The translations under genes and the position numbers were made by a program. Under the pieces are notes generated by a model. The model did no database searches. It was not told the DNA's origin and saw only the letters and a program-made list of their open reading frames with translations. This document shows positions 55,370 to 63,919 of a stretch of DNA of 64,000 bases, one piece after another (the stretch's first letter is position 1; every line of letters begins with the position of its first letter). This stretch comes from Pedobacter helvus (GTDB lineage Bacteria > Bacteroidota > Bacteroidia > Sphingobacteriales > Sphingobacteriaceae): NCBI RefSeq assembly GCF_005925325.1, contig NZ_SRMP01000004.1:558001-622000 (forward strand), given 5' to 3'.

Positions 55370-57058
55370 TCAATTGATGCCAGATAATTTATTGGCATGT
55401 TTATCGAACGCAAAAACATTTTTCATTTCATCAAGTATAGTCTTGTGATTTTCTGAATACAGTAATGATCCCCGTATTGCGCAAAAGTCATCGAAACTAA
55501 TTAGGGTATTAAAATAATCTCTAGTAGAATTAGTTTTTTTATACTTCTTTTTTAGCCTCGAAATTTGATGATGATAAGCTTCGATATTTTCTTTTAAGAT
55601 ATTCCGCCTTCCCTTTAATACCCGAAGGTTTTCGATAAAAAAATCGTAATGGATCATTGTAACAGGAGCAACTTTTTGAAACTTTTCGGTAATGTCGATA
55701 TCAAGTTTAGGGGCATTTTGAATTGCATATTCATTTACCCCATACTTATTTAAGTGATTTTCAGCATAAACTAAAATTGGAAAAATTCTAAGTTTTTTCA
55801 ACTGGCCATTTAAATTGCAGTGGCTTCCATCGGTATCGCATAGAATTCTAATCATTCTGTTAAGCTGAGGTATTCCTTTTTTATCAGTAACAAAATTGGT
55901 GTCTATAAAATCTTTGAACTGTTCAACACTTTTTTCAATTGTGACATTTTTGTTTAACGAGCTCGATTTAATTTCAAATAAAAATACGTCTCGTTCATTT
56001 ATAATCATGGTTGCATCTGGTAGGTTAAGATCCTCCGATGGGATTACTCTTACGCCTTTTTTTTCCATCGATTTTAACAAATTAAATATCAAATATTTTT
56101 CTATATATCTTCCCCATAAGCCTTGTAAATCGGAAAATCTCGATATACGAAGAGATTGAGGGAGTAAATTTTGCTTAAAAAGGTAAAAATTGAAAACCTT
56201 TTCTGTGATTAGACCGAAATTAGAAATGCCACTTAAGTACAAACTATCGTCCGCTAATTTAATAAAAGGCTTAACGGTCATATCTTCAAGATAAACCCTA
56301 TTATTATTGCTAGTTTGCAACCAGGTAACTACATCAATTTGATGAAATATATCATAGTAAACATGATCCTTAGGGACAACTATCAAAAGATTGTTTTCCG
56401 ATATTGCCCTTTCTTTAGTTACAATGAGATTAATAAAAGTTAAAGGATAATCGTAGATAGAACTAAAACCTGTAACTTTAAGTAGTCGAGCTTCAAAGTC
56501 TTCAAACTCCTCATTTAATAAATCTTTTAGAAAGCCTATAAAAGCAAGCTGCTTCGCAATACCAGTCCGAGGATATGCTGCAGGATGTTCGGCATTAATT
56601 CCTTGTGATAAAAGCATTTTCCAAATAAGTTCTATGCTATTCTTTTTGATGCCAAGACCTAGTTCGCTGTAGCGATGCTCGTTATACACAAGTACTGCAT
56701 TAAATGCTGTAACAGCAAATATGCCTTCAAATTCAACAGATTGAATTTCACTAGGCAAGTCGTTTGTTAAGAGATCAGCCAATATTTCAGTAATCACTGG
56801 AGCGGTACTTAAATAAAAGGTTGAAATTCGGGGTAATACTATTTGCTGGTAATTGATAGGAAGCGTATTGATAAATTTCACAATGAATGGGTGAGTAGCT
56901 CCTGACAACTTTGTTTCCTCTACTGCTATGTTTAGCATTATGAAAAACTTTATGGTTTCATCCCGATCAAAAGAAAGTAGGCTGGAGATATCTTTCTTTG
57001 GTAGAGTAACAGAGTTATGAATTAAATTGTAGGTTAATATTGGATAAAGGGGTTTCAT
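55370..57058 (-). CDS. Unknown 562-residue protein with PD-(D/E)XK nuclease-like motif
   Basis: I do not recognise the family as a whole. Near residue 340-365 the sequence NLPDATMIINERDVFLFEIKSS has the PD...ExK layout of PD-(D/E)XK nucleases, in a predicted beta-strand. The N-terminal two thirds are helical and the C-terminus is charged (RLKKKYKKTN). There is no signal peptide. It lies in an AT-rich accessory stretch with FRG, SUKH and recombinase genes, so a defence nuclease is plausible. Alternatives are a restriction-related or unrelated alpha/beta protein. Confidence 0.55.
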   Translation of the reverse strand: MKPLYPILTYNLIHNSVTLPKKDISSLLSFDRDETIKFFIMLNIAVEETKLSGATHPFIVKFINTLPINYQQIVLPRISTFYLSTAPVITEILADLLTNDLPSEIQSVEFEGIFAVTAFNAVLVYNEHRYSELGLGIKKNSIELIWKMLLSQGINAEHPAAYPRTGIAKQLAFIGFLKDLLNEEFEDFEARLLKVTGFSSIYDYPLTFINLIVTKERAISENNLLIVVPKDHVYYDIFHQIDVVTWLQTSNNNRVYLEDMTVKPFIKLADDSLYLSGISNFGLITEKVFNFYLFKQNLLPQSLRISRFSDLQGLWGRYIEKYLIFNLLKSMEKKGVRVIPSEDLNLPDATMIINERDVFLFEIKSSSLNKNVTIEKSVEQFKDFIDTNFVTDKKGIPQLNRMIRILCDTDGSHCNLNGQLKKLRIFPILVYAENHLNKYGVNEYAIQNAPKLDIDITEKFQKVAPVTMIHYDFFIENLRVLKGRRNILKENIEAYHHQISRLKKKYKKTNSTRDYFNTLISFDDFCAIRGSLLYSENHKTILDEMKNVFAFDKHANKLSGIN

Positions 57059-57094
57059 GAGCGTAATTGTTAATTTATCGTTTGTTTAGGCAGT

Positions 57095-57313
57095 TTACTT
57101 ATTTTGGTTATAGCGCAGGTCGTTTACTTGTGATAATTTAGTTATGTCTTCAGCAGCGATAAAAAGCTGATCACTATTGCCCATTTCATCAATTTTAACT
57201 TCTATCATTCCATTTTGAAAAGCTATGACAGTCCAATACATTGAAAAGTCATGTACACCAGATCTTTTAAACATTACCTGGTTTCCAATTTTTACATCAT
57301 CGATTTTATACAT
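57095..57313 (-). CDS. Small unknown beta-rich protein
   Basis: The 72-residue protein (MYKIDDVKIGNQVMFKRSG) looks like an SH3- or KOW-like small beta fold. It has no signal peptide. It lies 36 bp upstream of the PD-(D/E)XK-like gene on the same strand, and its leader carries CTCAAAAAACAAT just before the ATG. No function is known. Confidence 0.5.
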   Translation of the reverse strand: MYKIDDVKIGNQVMFKRSGVHDFSMYWTVIAFQNGMIEVKIDEMGNSDQLFIAAEDITKLSQVNDLRYNQNK

Positions 57314-57343
57314 TTTTATTGTTTTTTGAGATTGAATAATTTA

Positions 57344-57811
57344 TTAATCTTCATTATATGCATCTTGAATTAAGTCTAATTTTTGCATAGCTGATAAAAA
57401 AAATCCGCCTGTGCCCGTCACTTCCGAGCCATCTTTTATTGTTACATCGAACGGATCACTTGCATAAATATGTGAACAATCGATACACATTTCTAGAAAC
57501 CATTTAATAATATACGTACCTATCCCCATTCTTAAATACTCTTTTGGTGAGAACATATAAATAAGTTTATATCCTGATTTTGATCTTAGATCATCATCAG
57601 CAGTTTCATTTTTAAATGTAAATTCTCCATCCATTTGATTTTCTAATTCACATTCATTTTCATCATCCTCTGTGTTATCTTCATAAAATCTGAAGTCCAC
57701 CCTGTCTTCATCATCTTGTTCCCAAGAAATAATAATTCTCTGACCATTTTGAAGTTCTACTAAATGTGCCCAACCATCATTTAGTTCGCGGATTAATTTA
57801 ACCTTATCCAT
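57344..57811 (-). CDS. Unknown acidic protein with weak GNAT-like features
   Basis: The 155-residue protein is rich in Asp/Glu in the first half. The stretch YLRMGIGTYIIKWFLEM resembles the acetyl-CoA-binding motif A (R-x-x-G-x-G) of GNAT acetyltransferases, and GGFFLSAMQKLDLI could be the later helix. The N-terminal strands are beta-like (HLVELQNGQRIIISWEQ). The match is weak. It has an AAATCTGAAATAACGAT leader like its neighbours and lies 30 bp upstream of the next gene. Confidence 0.45.
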   Translation of the reverse strand: MDKVKLIRELNDGWAHLVELQNGQRIIISWEQDDEDRVDFRFYEDNTEDDENECELENQMDGEFTFKNETADDDLRSKSGYKLIYMFSPKEYLRMGIGTYIIKWFLEMCIDCSHIYASDPFDVTIKDGSEVTGTGGFFLSAMQKLDLIQDAYNED

Positions 57812-57935
57812 GTATCGTTATTTCAGATTTTTATTCTAATTATTAAATCACCTGCTGAGGAATATTGATTTAAATTGTTTTTTTGATTACAAAATGTAGG
57901 ACTTACTATCAAAGTTAAAAGCTCTTGCGATTTTG

Positions 57936-58142
57936 TTATCTCACAATTCTCTCAAGTTTTCTATCATAGTGCCTGCCTATCCACTTTGTGATAGCAGATC
58001 TATTGTATGTACCCGCACCGTCAGCACACATCTTATATTGTGAAATGCTTAAACCGACCTCTTCAGCAGCATATTTAACGGCTTCCAAATTTTTCATATC
58101 TACGGTTTCACTTGTCTTGTAATTTTCTTTATCTGCTTCCAT
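57936..58142 (-). CDS. Small unknown protein
   Basis: The 68-residue charged protein (MEADKENYKTSETVDMKNLEAVKYAAEEVGLSI in outline) has a C-terminal basic patch (ITKWIGRHYDRKLERIVR). No family is recognised. It lies in a same-strand run of small genes with a serine recombinase. It may be a small DNA-related or element protein. Confidence 0.45.
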   Translation of the reverse strand: MEADKENYKTSETVDMKNLEAVKYAAEEVGLSISQYKMCADGAGTYNRSAITKWIGRHYDRKLERIVR

Positions 58143-58172
58143 AATTTGGATTTACTTCGTAAAAATGTGTTA

Positions 58173-58394
58173 TCATTTCCAGCCCTGACCGTAAGAACCT
58201 GTTTCGTGAAGCCAGGATTTACCACATTTGCTGCATTTATAATAGTGTTCATCGACATTCCCAAATTGCGAAGGAACTGCCTTAAATTCAGTACGAGTTA
58301 AAAACTGGTGGGGGGGAGTATGCCTATTTCCCTTTTCCAATACCTCACAATCATTGCATGGGTTTGGGTTAGCTTGGTTGTTATTTTCACTCAT
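58173..58394 (-). CDS. Small zinc-ribbon-like protein
   Basis: The 73-residue protein has two CxxC pairs (NPCNDCEVL and YKCSKCGKSW) and His residues, so it probably binds zinc. Its ATG overlaps the stop of the serine recombinase gene (TAATG), so translation is coupled. It may be a DNA-binding accessory factor for the recombinase; this is inferred from context. Confidence 0.55.
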   Translation of the reverse strand: MSENNNQANPNPCNDCEVLEKGNRHTPPHQFLTRTEFKAVPSQFGNVDEHYYKCSKCGKSWLHETGSYGQGWK

Positions 58395-58957
58395 TATTTC
58401 AGATTGATTATTTTATAAAAAGTTGTTTTACTGCCTATCTTAAAGGCTTTCATTATATCTTCAACTGGAAGGGTTTTACTCTCATAAGAGGCTTTAACCA
58501 GGGGAGCTATTTCTTTATACTTTTCAGTCATTCCCTTTGGTCTACCTCCATTTTTACCTCGTTCCCTAGCTGATTTTAAACCTGCGTTTGTTCTTTCAAT
58601 CAAAACATTTCTTTCATGTTCTGCTAAAGCGCAAAAAATATGAAAAATCAATTTCCCACTTGCCGTAGAAGTATCTATATTTTCTGTTAACGATTTGAAA
58701 TGAATTCCATTTTCAATAAGTTCAGTCACAAATTTTATAAGGTTAACAGTTGTTCTTCCAATTCTGTCTAACCTCCAAACCGTTAAAGTGTCGCCTTTTC
58801 TAATAAAGCTTAATAATTGATCTAATTGTGGTTTTTCAGATTTAACCCCGCTAACCTTATCAATGTAAATCTTTTCAATTCCTAAATGTTTTAAAGCGTC
58901 AGTTTGCAAATCTAAATTTTGTTCAAACTTACTCACTCTAGCATAACCTATCTGCAT
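58394..58957 (-). CDS. Serine recombinase / resolvase-invertase
   Basis: The 187-residue protein begins MQIGYARVSKFEQNLDLQ with the catalytic serine at about 9. It has WRLDRIGRTTVNLI and RTNAGLKSARERGKNGGRPKG, the signature of small resolvases and DNA invertases. A C-terminal helix-turn-helix is present (VEDIMKAFKIGSKTTFYKI). It could resolve a transposon or invert DNA. Possible binding sites lie just upstream (58960-59009). The nearest accessory genes are on the same strand. Confidence 0.9.
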   Translation of the reverse strand: MQIGYARVSKFEQNLDLQTDALKHLGIEKIYIDKVSGVKSEKPQLDQLLSFIRKGDTLTVWRLDRIGRTTVNLIKFVTELIENGIHFKSLTENIDTSTASGKLIFHIFCALAEHERNVLIERTNAGLKSARERGKNGGRPKGMTEKYKEIAPLVKASYESKTLPVEDIMKAFKIGSKTTFYKIINLK

Positions 58958-58959
58958 AA

Positions 58960-59009
58960 TTACATTTTACTCGTTTTAGATAAATTTAATGTAATTTGTT
59001 TTAATGTAC
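58960..59009. promoter_or_regulatory. Possible resolvase binding or promoter region
   Basis: TTACATT (58960), AATGTAA (58988) and AATGTAC (59003) occur as inverted and direct copies within 50 bp upstream of the serine recombinase. Such arrays can be recombinase subsites or an operator. The sequence is AT-rich and short. Confidence 0.35.
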
Positions 59010-59016
59010 AAACAAA

Positions 59017-59175
59017 ATGGACTTAAAAGTTAAACCATATATTTTTACAAACGACTTTATAAAGAAGTACGTTAAACCGACCGTTTTAGAAAGCAACAAA
59101 ACAGGTACGAACCCGAACCCTAATTACCATAAGCAAAGCCATATTTGGTTCCAAATCTTACAAACAGAAAATTAA
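59017..59175 (+). CDS. Possible 52-residue small protein
   Basis: The frame begins MDLKVKPYIFTNDFIKKYVKP and ends QILQTEN. It is divergent from the serine recombinase and has no recognisable family. It could be a short element protein or the start of a decayed gene. No promoter is clear. Confidence 0.25.
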   Translation: MDLKVKPYIFTNDFIKKYVKPTVLESNKTGTNPNPNYHKQSHIWFQILQTEN

Positions 59176-59258
59176 GAATGTTTCGTAAATGCTTTAAGAT
59201 ATATCTGCCCTCGCAAAATTATGCGACACAGCCCACTTCCACATCCAACCAACTTGGA

Positions 59259-59266
59259 TAACTTTG
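59259..59266 (+). promoter_or_regulatory. Promoter-like TAACTTTG before the ArsR-like fragment
   Basis: TAACTTTG matches TAnnTTTG and lies 12 bp before the ATG at 59279. A small inverted repeat TCGCA / TGCGA (59211-59226) lies upstream and could be an operator of an ArsR-type protein. Confidence 0.35.
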
Positions 59267-59278
59267 ATAAAAAAAGCC

Positions 59279-59479
59279 ATGAAAGCAACAGAGAAAAAAA
59301 ACGCTAAACTATGCTACGAACACATCGGTGGCAAACAGGGCAATCTGCTATTGGAACAATTTGTGGACAAGGGCTGGCTAGCCAAAGAGCACCTCACAGA
59401 CAAAAACTTCTATATCACCGAAAAAGGCATAAAAGAGTTTACCAAGCTGGGCATTGACCTCTCCCTGATCCATTCGTAA
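59279..59479 (+). CDS. Winged-helix regulator fragment (ArsR C-terminal-like)
   Basis: The 66-residue product (from the ATG at 59279; a TTG at 59264 is also in frame) has CYEHIGGKQGNLLLEQFVDKGWL and ITEKGIKEFTKLGID. These match the C-terminal dimer/ligand part of ArsR-family regulators rather than the full DNA-binding domain. It may be a remnant or a small stand-alone regulator. Confidence 0.5.
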   Translation: MKATEKKNAKLCYEHIGGKQGNLLLEQFVDKGWLAKEHLTDKNFYITEKGIKEFTKLGIDLSLIHS

Positions 59480-59539
59480 AGAATGATAACTTCTAATAAG
59501 TTAAAAAAAGAGTTAATATCAAACTTACTGCTACAAAGA

Positions 59540-59563
59540 AGAGCAGGTTGGCGAACCTGCTCT
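59540..59563. terminator. Bidirectional hairpin between convergent genes
   Basis: AGAGCAGGTT and AACCTGCTCT form a 10-bp perfect stem with loop GGCG, between the stops of the ArsR-like fragment (59479) and the lipoprotein (59574). A T-rich stretch follows on the minus strand. Confidence 0.65.
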
Positions 59564-59573
59564 CACGACTAAA

Positions 59574-60068
59574 CTAATCCATCCTGAACTTGAACCTGCC
59601 CTGGTTAATCCTGATGACAGGAGACAAACTACTGGCAGCAATCAGCTCCCCTGAAAAAGAACCTTCCAGCACACCATTTTTGAAGTCACTATCAACTAAA
59701 AAGTTGGTATAGTTGATCTCTGGCGTTAAACTGGCATAATATAGTTCACGGACCGAATGACTTGGATTTTTTTGCGTTACCTTATTGATGTTCAATTTCT
59801 GAACAATGTATCCATTATCCACAGGCATCAGCACGAACATGATCGAGTAAGTGATATCGCCTAGCACCTGCTTTCCATAAACACCCCTCCCTGTCCCTAG
59901 ATCAAAGTCCAAGGAAGCGTCGAAGAACTCCAGTTCAGAAAACATGAGGTTTTCATTGCCAATTTTAAAGGTGATTTCCCCAACGCTCTGCGGTTCAACC
60001 ACTTTTTCCTTCTTGCAGGCTACAGTGAACAATACTGCCAATACGATTAAATAGACACCTCTTTTCAT
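59574..60068 (-). CDS. Unknown lipoprotein
   Basis: The 164-residue protein has a signal peptide with lipobox LFTVAC (Cys about 18) followed by KKEKVVEP, so it is lipid-anchored. The mature part is beta-rich. Small lipoproteins of this shape are common in Sphingobacteriaceae; no function is recognised. It is monocistronic and shares a terminator with the convergent gene. Confidence 0.6.
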   Translation of the reverse strand: MKRGVYLIVLAVLFTVACKKEKVVEPQSVGEITFKIGNENLMFSELEFFDASLDFDLGTGRGVYGKQVLGDITYSIMFVLMPVDNGYIVQKLNINKVTQKNPSHSVRELYYASLTPEINYTNFLVDSDFKNGVLEGSFSGELIAASSLSPVIRINQGRFKFRMD

Positions 60069-60480
60069 ATTATAAACGGATATTCAATATTCTCAATTAA
60101 TTCCAGTAGGCTGATCTAAATCCATCTCTTGTGCATCTGGAAGCCTTAACCGCTCACAGCATTGAGAGAAGTAACAGAGCACTCTTCCACCACCCACTAT
60201 CGCTAAAATATAAAAAACGAACTAGTAGGCCATAAATGGGAAATAAAGTCACATTACAAGCAAATCCACTATTGTTTATGACTAGGATCGGAACCAATTT
60301 TAAGGCACAGCGCATATCCAAGTAAATCAACAGCTATCGAGAAATTTAAAGTGACGTAGTAAGAACGGAGGACGAGCCTACACCAAACGACAAAAGCGAC
60401 ATCCACCAATAGTTGTTTTTGAATTAAAACATCAATTATTTACTTACTAAATCGTTTTTTCTTTCTACATTTAACTAATT
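60069..60480. other. Intergenic region
   Basis: This 412-bp divergent gap between a lipoprotein (minus) and a thioredoxin-like gene (plus) has no reading frame worth calling. A TACATTTA motif lies 8 bp before the ATG at 60481, too close for a typical promoter. Nothing else was seen. Confidence 0.4.
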
Positions 60481-61977
60481 ATGCGCCAACTTATGCGATC
60501 CAAGCCAACCATTTATTTTTTTAGTTTTATACTTTTTGCGTTTATAATAAATACCGCGAACTGCTTTGCACAGGCTGATCCGAAAAATGTATTTGTGATC
60601 AAAGGAAACGTCAAAAATGCTGAGACCAATTTTTGGGAATTGTTAATCACTGATTTTATCAAAGCAAAGCATTTAGTGGGTGTGCCGATTGATGAGAATG
60701 GCAATTTTCTTAAAGAAATTGCTATTTCTGCCCCGCAAGATCTATATCTTTCCCTAAACCACCGGGGGATCCCAATCTTTGCTGTTCCTGGAGATACATT
60801 AACAGTGAACTGGGATGCTACAAGGTTTGATGAAACTTTTCAAATATCTGCAGCTTCCTCTATGTCCTTCCGTCAGGCTGAAATCAATCTTTCCTTAAAA
60901 TTGTATCAATCATATTGGCCCAAAACTTTGGAAATGTTAAGAACCGTTCAAAGTAAGGAATTGAGTGGTGACGAGAAAATGCAACAGGTACAAGAATTGT
61001 TTGACAAGTACTGTTATCTGATTAATAAGTATCCCAAAAGTAAGTATTCAGCTAAGATTATTGCGGATCAGTACTATTTCTTTTTGCTCAGATTTATAGA
61101 AAAAATCAATGCACAGGAAAGAAACAAAATTGCAGGCACATTTAAACAGTATAGGCTAAATCTTGATAGCTTAAAAGATGCCGGTCTAAAATCCCAATGT
61201 AGGGAAGATTTGCTTAATGAAGATATTTTTGTCTTATCGCCAAACTACCGAAATTATATCGAAAATAGAGTGCGGTTCAATACACTGTTCAGCGAAGTTA
61301 ATCTTTTAAACAGAGTGCAGGAGAACAAGGAATTTAACTTTACACTGAGCAACGGTTATGCTGGACTCTCAAATTTATATCTTTCAGATATGATTCGGGA
61401 TTGGTACCTTACAAATTCAATTATCAATGGCTATTCGGATTACGGATATGAGAAATCTGAGCAAGCCTATCAAAAATTCAAGAATGATATCCTTTCCAAG
61501 TCTTACAAAGATACTCTTGAGCGCTTTCATAATCAAATGCAGCGGTTGCGTAAGGGAATTCAGGCGCCTGCCTTCTCCCTTAAGAATGCCGATGGGAAAA
61601 ATATATCACTAAGTGATTTTAGAGGTAAAGTTGTTTATATTGATTTTTGGGGTATCTACTGTAATCCCTGCATCAACGAAATCAATCAATATGCAGAAAA
61701 GGTACATCAAAAATATAGTAACGTTGTTTTTATAAATATCTGCGTGGATGCAGATGAAAAGGCTTGGCAAAAAACCCTCAAAAGTTTAAAATTAAATGGC
61801 ATCAATCTTTTAGCAAAAGGGTGGACAAAAAATCCTGTTTGTCAAGCTTATAACGTGTCTGGTATTCCACACCATGTATTGATTGACAAAAATGGAAAAC
61901 TCATAGACAATGCTGCACCTGATCTTGGCAGGCTAATGGAAGATAATAATGTACTTGATCAATTGCTAAAGATGTAA
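60481..61977 (+). CDS. TlpA-type thioredoxin with DUF4369-like N-terminus
   Basis: The 498-residue protein has a signal peptide (IYFFSFILFAFIINTANCFA), a DUF4369-like beta domain (VFVIKGNVKNAETNFWELL) and a helical middle. The C-terminal thioredoxin fold has the active site CNPC at about 394-397 (DFWGIYCNPCINE) and GIPHHVLIDKNGKL. It is an exported or membrane-associated disulfide reductase. The layout matches the TlpA-like gene at 43927-45420, but the two are only distantly alike. It is not next to a SusCD pair. Confidence 0.85.
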   Translation: MRQLMRSKPTIYFFSFILFAFIINTANCFAQADPKNVFVIKGNVKNAETNFWELLITDFIKAKHLVGVPIDENGNFLKEIAISAPQDLYLSLNHRGIPIFAVPGDTLTVNWDATRFDETFQISAASSMSFRQAEINLSLKLYQSYWPKTLEMLRTVQSKELSGDEKMQQVQELFDKYCYLINKYPKSKYSAKIIADQYYFFLLRFIEKINAQERNKIAGTFKQYRLNLDSLKDAGLKSQCREDLLNEDIFVLSPNYRNYIENRVRFNTLFSEVNLLNRVQENKEFNFTLSNGYAGLSNLYLSDMIRDWYLTNSIINGYSDYGYEKSEQAYQKFKNDILSKSYKDTLERFHNQMQRLRKGIQAPAFSLKNADGKNISLSDFRGKVVYIDFWGIYCNPCINEINQYAEKVHQKYSNVVFINICVDADEKAWQKTLKSLKLNGINLLAKGWTKNPVCQAYNVSGIPHHVLIDKNGKLIDNAAPDLGRLMEDNNVLDQLLKM

Positions 61978-62709
61978 TATACATCAGCCCAGAGATAGTT
62001 TCTGTACAAAAGACAAAGCCATTTTAAGAGGACTTATTTACTGTCGCCGCTCGTATTTTGATTGACGGAACTATAATCAACCAAAAACTGCTCATCAGGA
62101 GATAGTTCATCTATGCAGCTTTCCACAATATGGAAAGCTGCAACTATAAATCTTATCAGTTCCGATCTTATACGGAGAGTAGGCTGGACACTGGAATTCC
62201 ATTTCGGATAAAGAAAAACTAAATTCAAGAACTGATGGCAAGCAGAGGAACAGCAGCTGATAATTCACTATGTGATTAGCCTTTCTAAAAACCTGGGACA
62301 TCATCTTTCCTTACAGCTTGATTGAGCGCTATATTTCCTAATCTTTGTGGGTAGAGTTTCTTTGGCTTGAGCCATTCTTTGGATGGGTTTAAATTGAGTG
62401 TGTTACAAGGGGGGAATTGAAGGGATAGAATTTGGTTTCGGAGGTTTATTTCTTCAGGGGGAAAAGTATGAAATATAAAATTCCCGGCAGCTAAAGTTTG
62501 GTCCGAAATCGCTAGGTTACTTTTTCCAGAATATGCACAGCCCTTCCTTCCCAAAAAAAATCTACTCAACAGCGTGCATTAACTTCACCCATCAGGCAGC
62601 CTCGATAAAATCAAAACCCAACACCCCTTTGAAAAAATGCTCCCCAAAAACCAACCACCCCAAACAAAAATTCCAAACAATCAAACCAATTTTTCCCTAT
62701 TTTTAAACC
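61978..62709. other. Intergenic region with a hairpin
   Basis: No gene is called in this 732-bp gap. Minus-strand frames at 62034-62569 have poor composition and no motifs. A long perfect hairpin is present (62115-62141). Confidence 0.45.
62115..62141. repeat. 11-bp perfect inverted repeat
   Basis: GCAGCTTTCCA and TGGAAAGCTGC pair around a 5-base loop, 138 bp after the thioredoxin stop. There is no T-run, so it may be a weak terminator or an mRNA-stabilising fold. Confidence 0.55.
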
Positions 62710-63336
62710 ATGAAAACCATGCACCAACTCACCCTGGTCATCCTAACCTTGCTCTTCGCCCACACCACATCCGCCCAGACCAAGCAGGATCCCCGCATCA
62801 CTCAATTCCTCAGTCAGAAAGCATCCCTTAAGAACAGCGCAGCCCACAACCTATTGCAAACCCTCTTCCCCGAATACAACCTCAAACAAATGCAGCACAT
62901 CTGCCTCATCGTCGGCGACTGGACCGCCGCGGACCAGCAGGGAAAAAGATTCAAATACCTCTACCAGCAGCGCTTCTACCTCGCCGCCAAAGTAGACACC
63001 TTAAAAGACAGCCCCGAGACCACCGCAGAAAAAATCTCCAAAATGTGGAATATCTATCAGCAGACCGGATACACCTCATGCAACGCCAGTACCTTCGATG
63101 TCAGAGACGGAAACCTACTCAAATACGCCGTAGCCGATAAGTTTGAAGATTTTCTGCAAGACGCCATCAAATGGAAACTGGATCTGAACAAAATAGACAA
63201 CAGCGATGGGATGACCCTGCTCGATTACATCGATGACAACCTCCTGCGTGCCAAAGGATCTGCTTTAGAATCCACCTACAAAAAATACCACGACATGTTC
63301 AGAAAAGCCGGCGCCAAATACAAAAAAGAGCTCTAG
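62710..63336 (+). CDS. Secreted unknown protein with ankyrin-like C-terminus
   Basis: The 208-residue protein has a signal peptide (LVILTLLFAHTTSAQ). The C-terminal part (DNSDGMTLLDYIDDNL, then YHDMFRKAGAKYKKEL) resembles a single ankyrin repeat. A Cys pair lies near the middle. It may be a periplasmic or secreted protein; the function is unknown. Confidence 0.55.
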   Translation: MKTMHQLTLVILTLLFAHTTSAQTKQDPRITQFLSQKASLKNSAAHNLLQTLFPEYNLKQMQHICLIVGDWTAADQQGKRFKYLYQQRFYLAAKVDTLKDSPETTAEKISKMWNIYQQTGYTSCNASTFDVRDGNLLKYAVADKFEDFLQDAIKWKLDLNKIDNSDGMTLLDYIDDNLLRAKGSALESTYKKYHDMFRKAGAKYKKEL

Positions 63337-63696
63337 TATCTATTTAATAAGTAATTTTCTTCTTCGCATTAAAAAGGGAATCGTTATCTAGTCTATATGT
63401 GGCAGAATAACTGTGTTGAGAGCATCATAGCAAATACTTATTATTAAATTCACTGGGGTATTCAGCGACTAAAACCACCAAAAGTGGGAAGAACCCAAAA
63501 GTAGCCACTCTATTTCGTTTCAAACTATCCAATTCATATTATCTTTTACTATTGACCCATCCTTCCATTTTCCTGAAATTAGAATTCGAGCAGTTCGATA
63601 TGAGTGAACTATCTAGCCTTCCTTTCGCTTCGCAAAAGGCGATATCTCACTTCATTACGCTTAAAGCAAGTACCTAGTTCAGTGCTTTAAAAAAAA
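63337..63696. other. Intergenic region before the second 78-bp repeat
   Basis: No reading frame worth calling is seen. The stretch is AT-rich and ends at the repeat at 63697. Confidence 0.4.
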
Positions 63697-63774
63697 CTCA
63701 AGTATCATCTCATTAAACTAAGACCAAATCCTAAAAAACTGAGGATGAATATTCCAATAATTATCTCTTTCCAA
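63697..63774. repeat. 78-bp repeat, copy 2
   Basis: This stretch matches 53480-53557 at 76 of 78 positions in the same orientation. The two differences change single amino acids in the minus-strand frame (L to F and I to L) but keep the frame and stop. No complete gene is present on that strand. Confidence 0.85.
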
Positions 63775-63919
63775 GTTTGAGTTTCCTTACTATTTTCGCT
63801 AACCCAAGATTATAAGATATATATTATTGGCATTTAATCGGTAAATTCGTCACTTAAGCGTGATGAGCTATAACAGCTATAAGTTCCATACTGCTTGATT
63901 TTGAGAAAAAGGTTAAAAT

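Noticed and set aside
62034..62569. Several minus-strand frames in the gap after the thioredoxin gene
   Set aside because: Overlapping frames with no conserved motif and no plausible start context.
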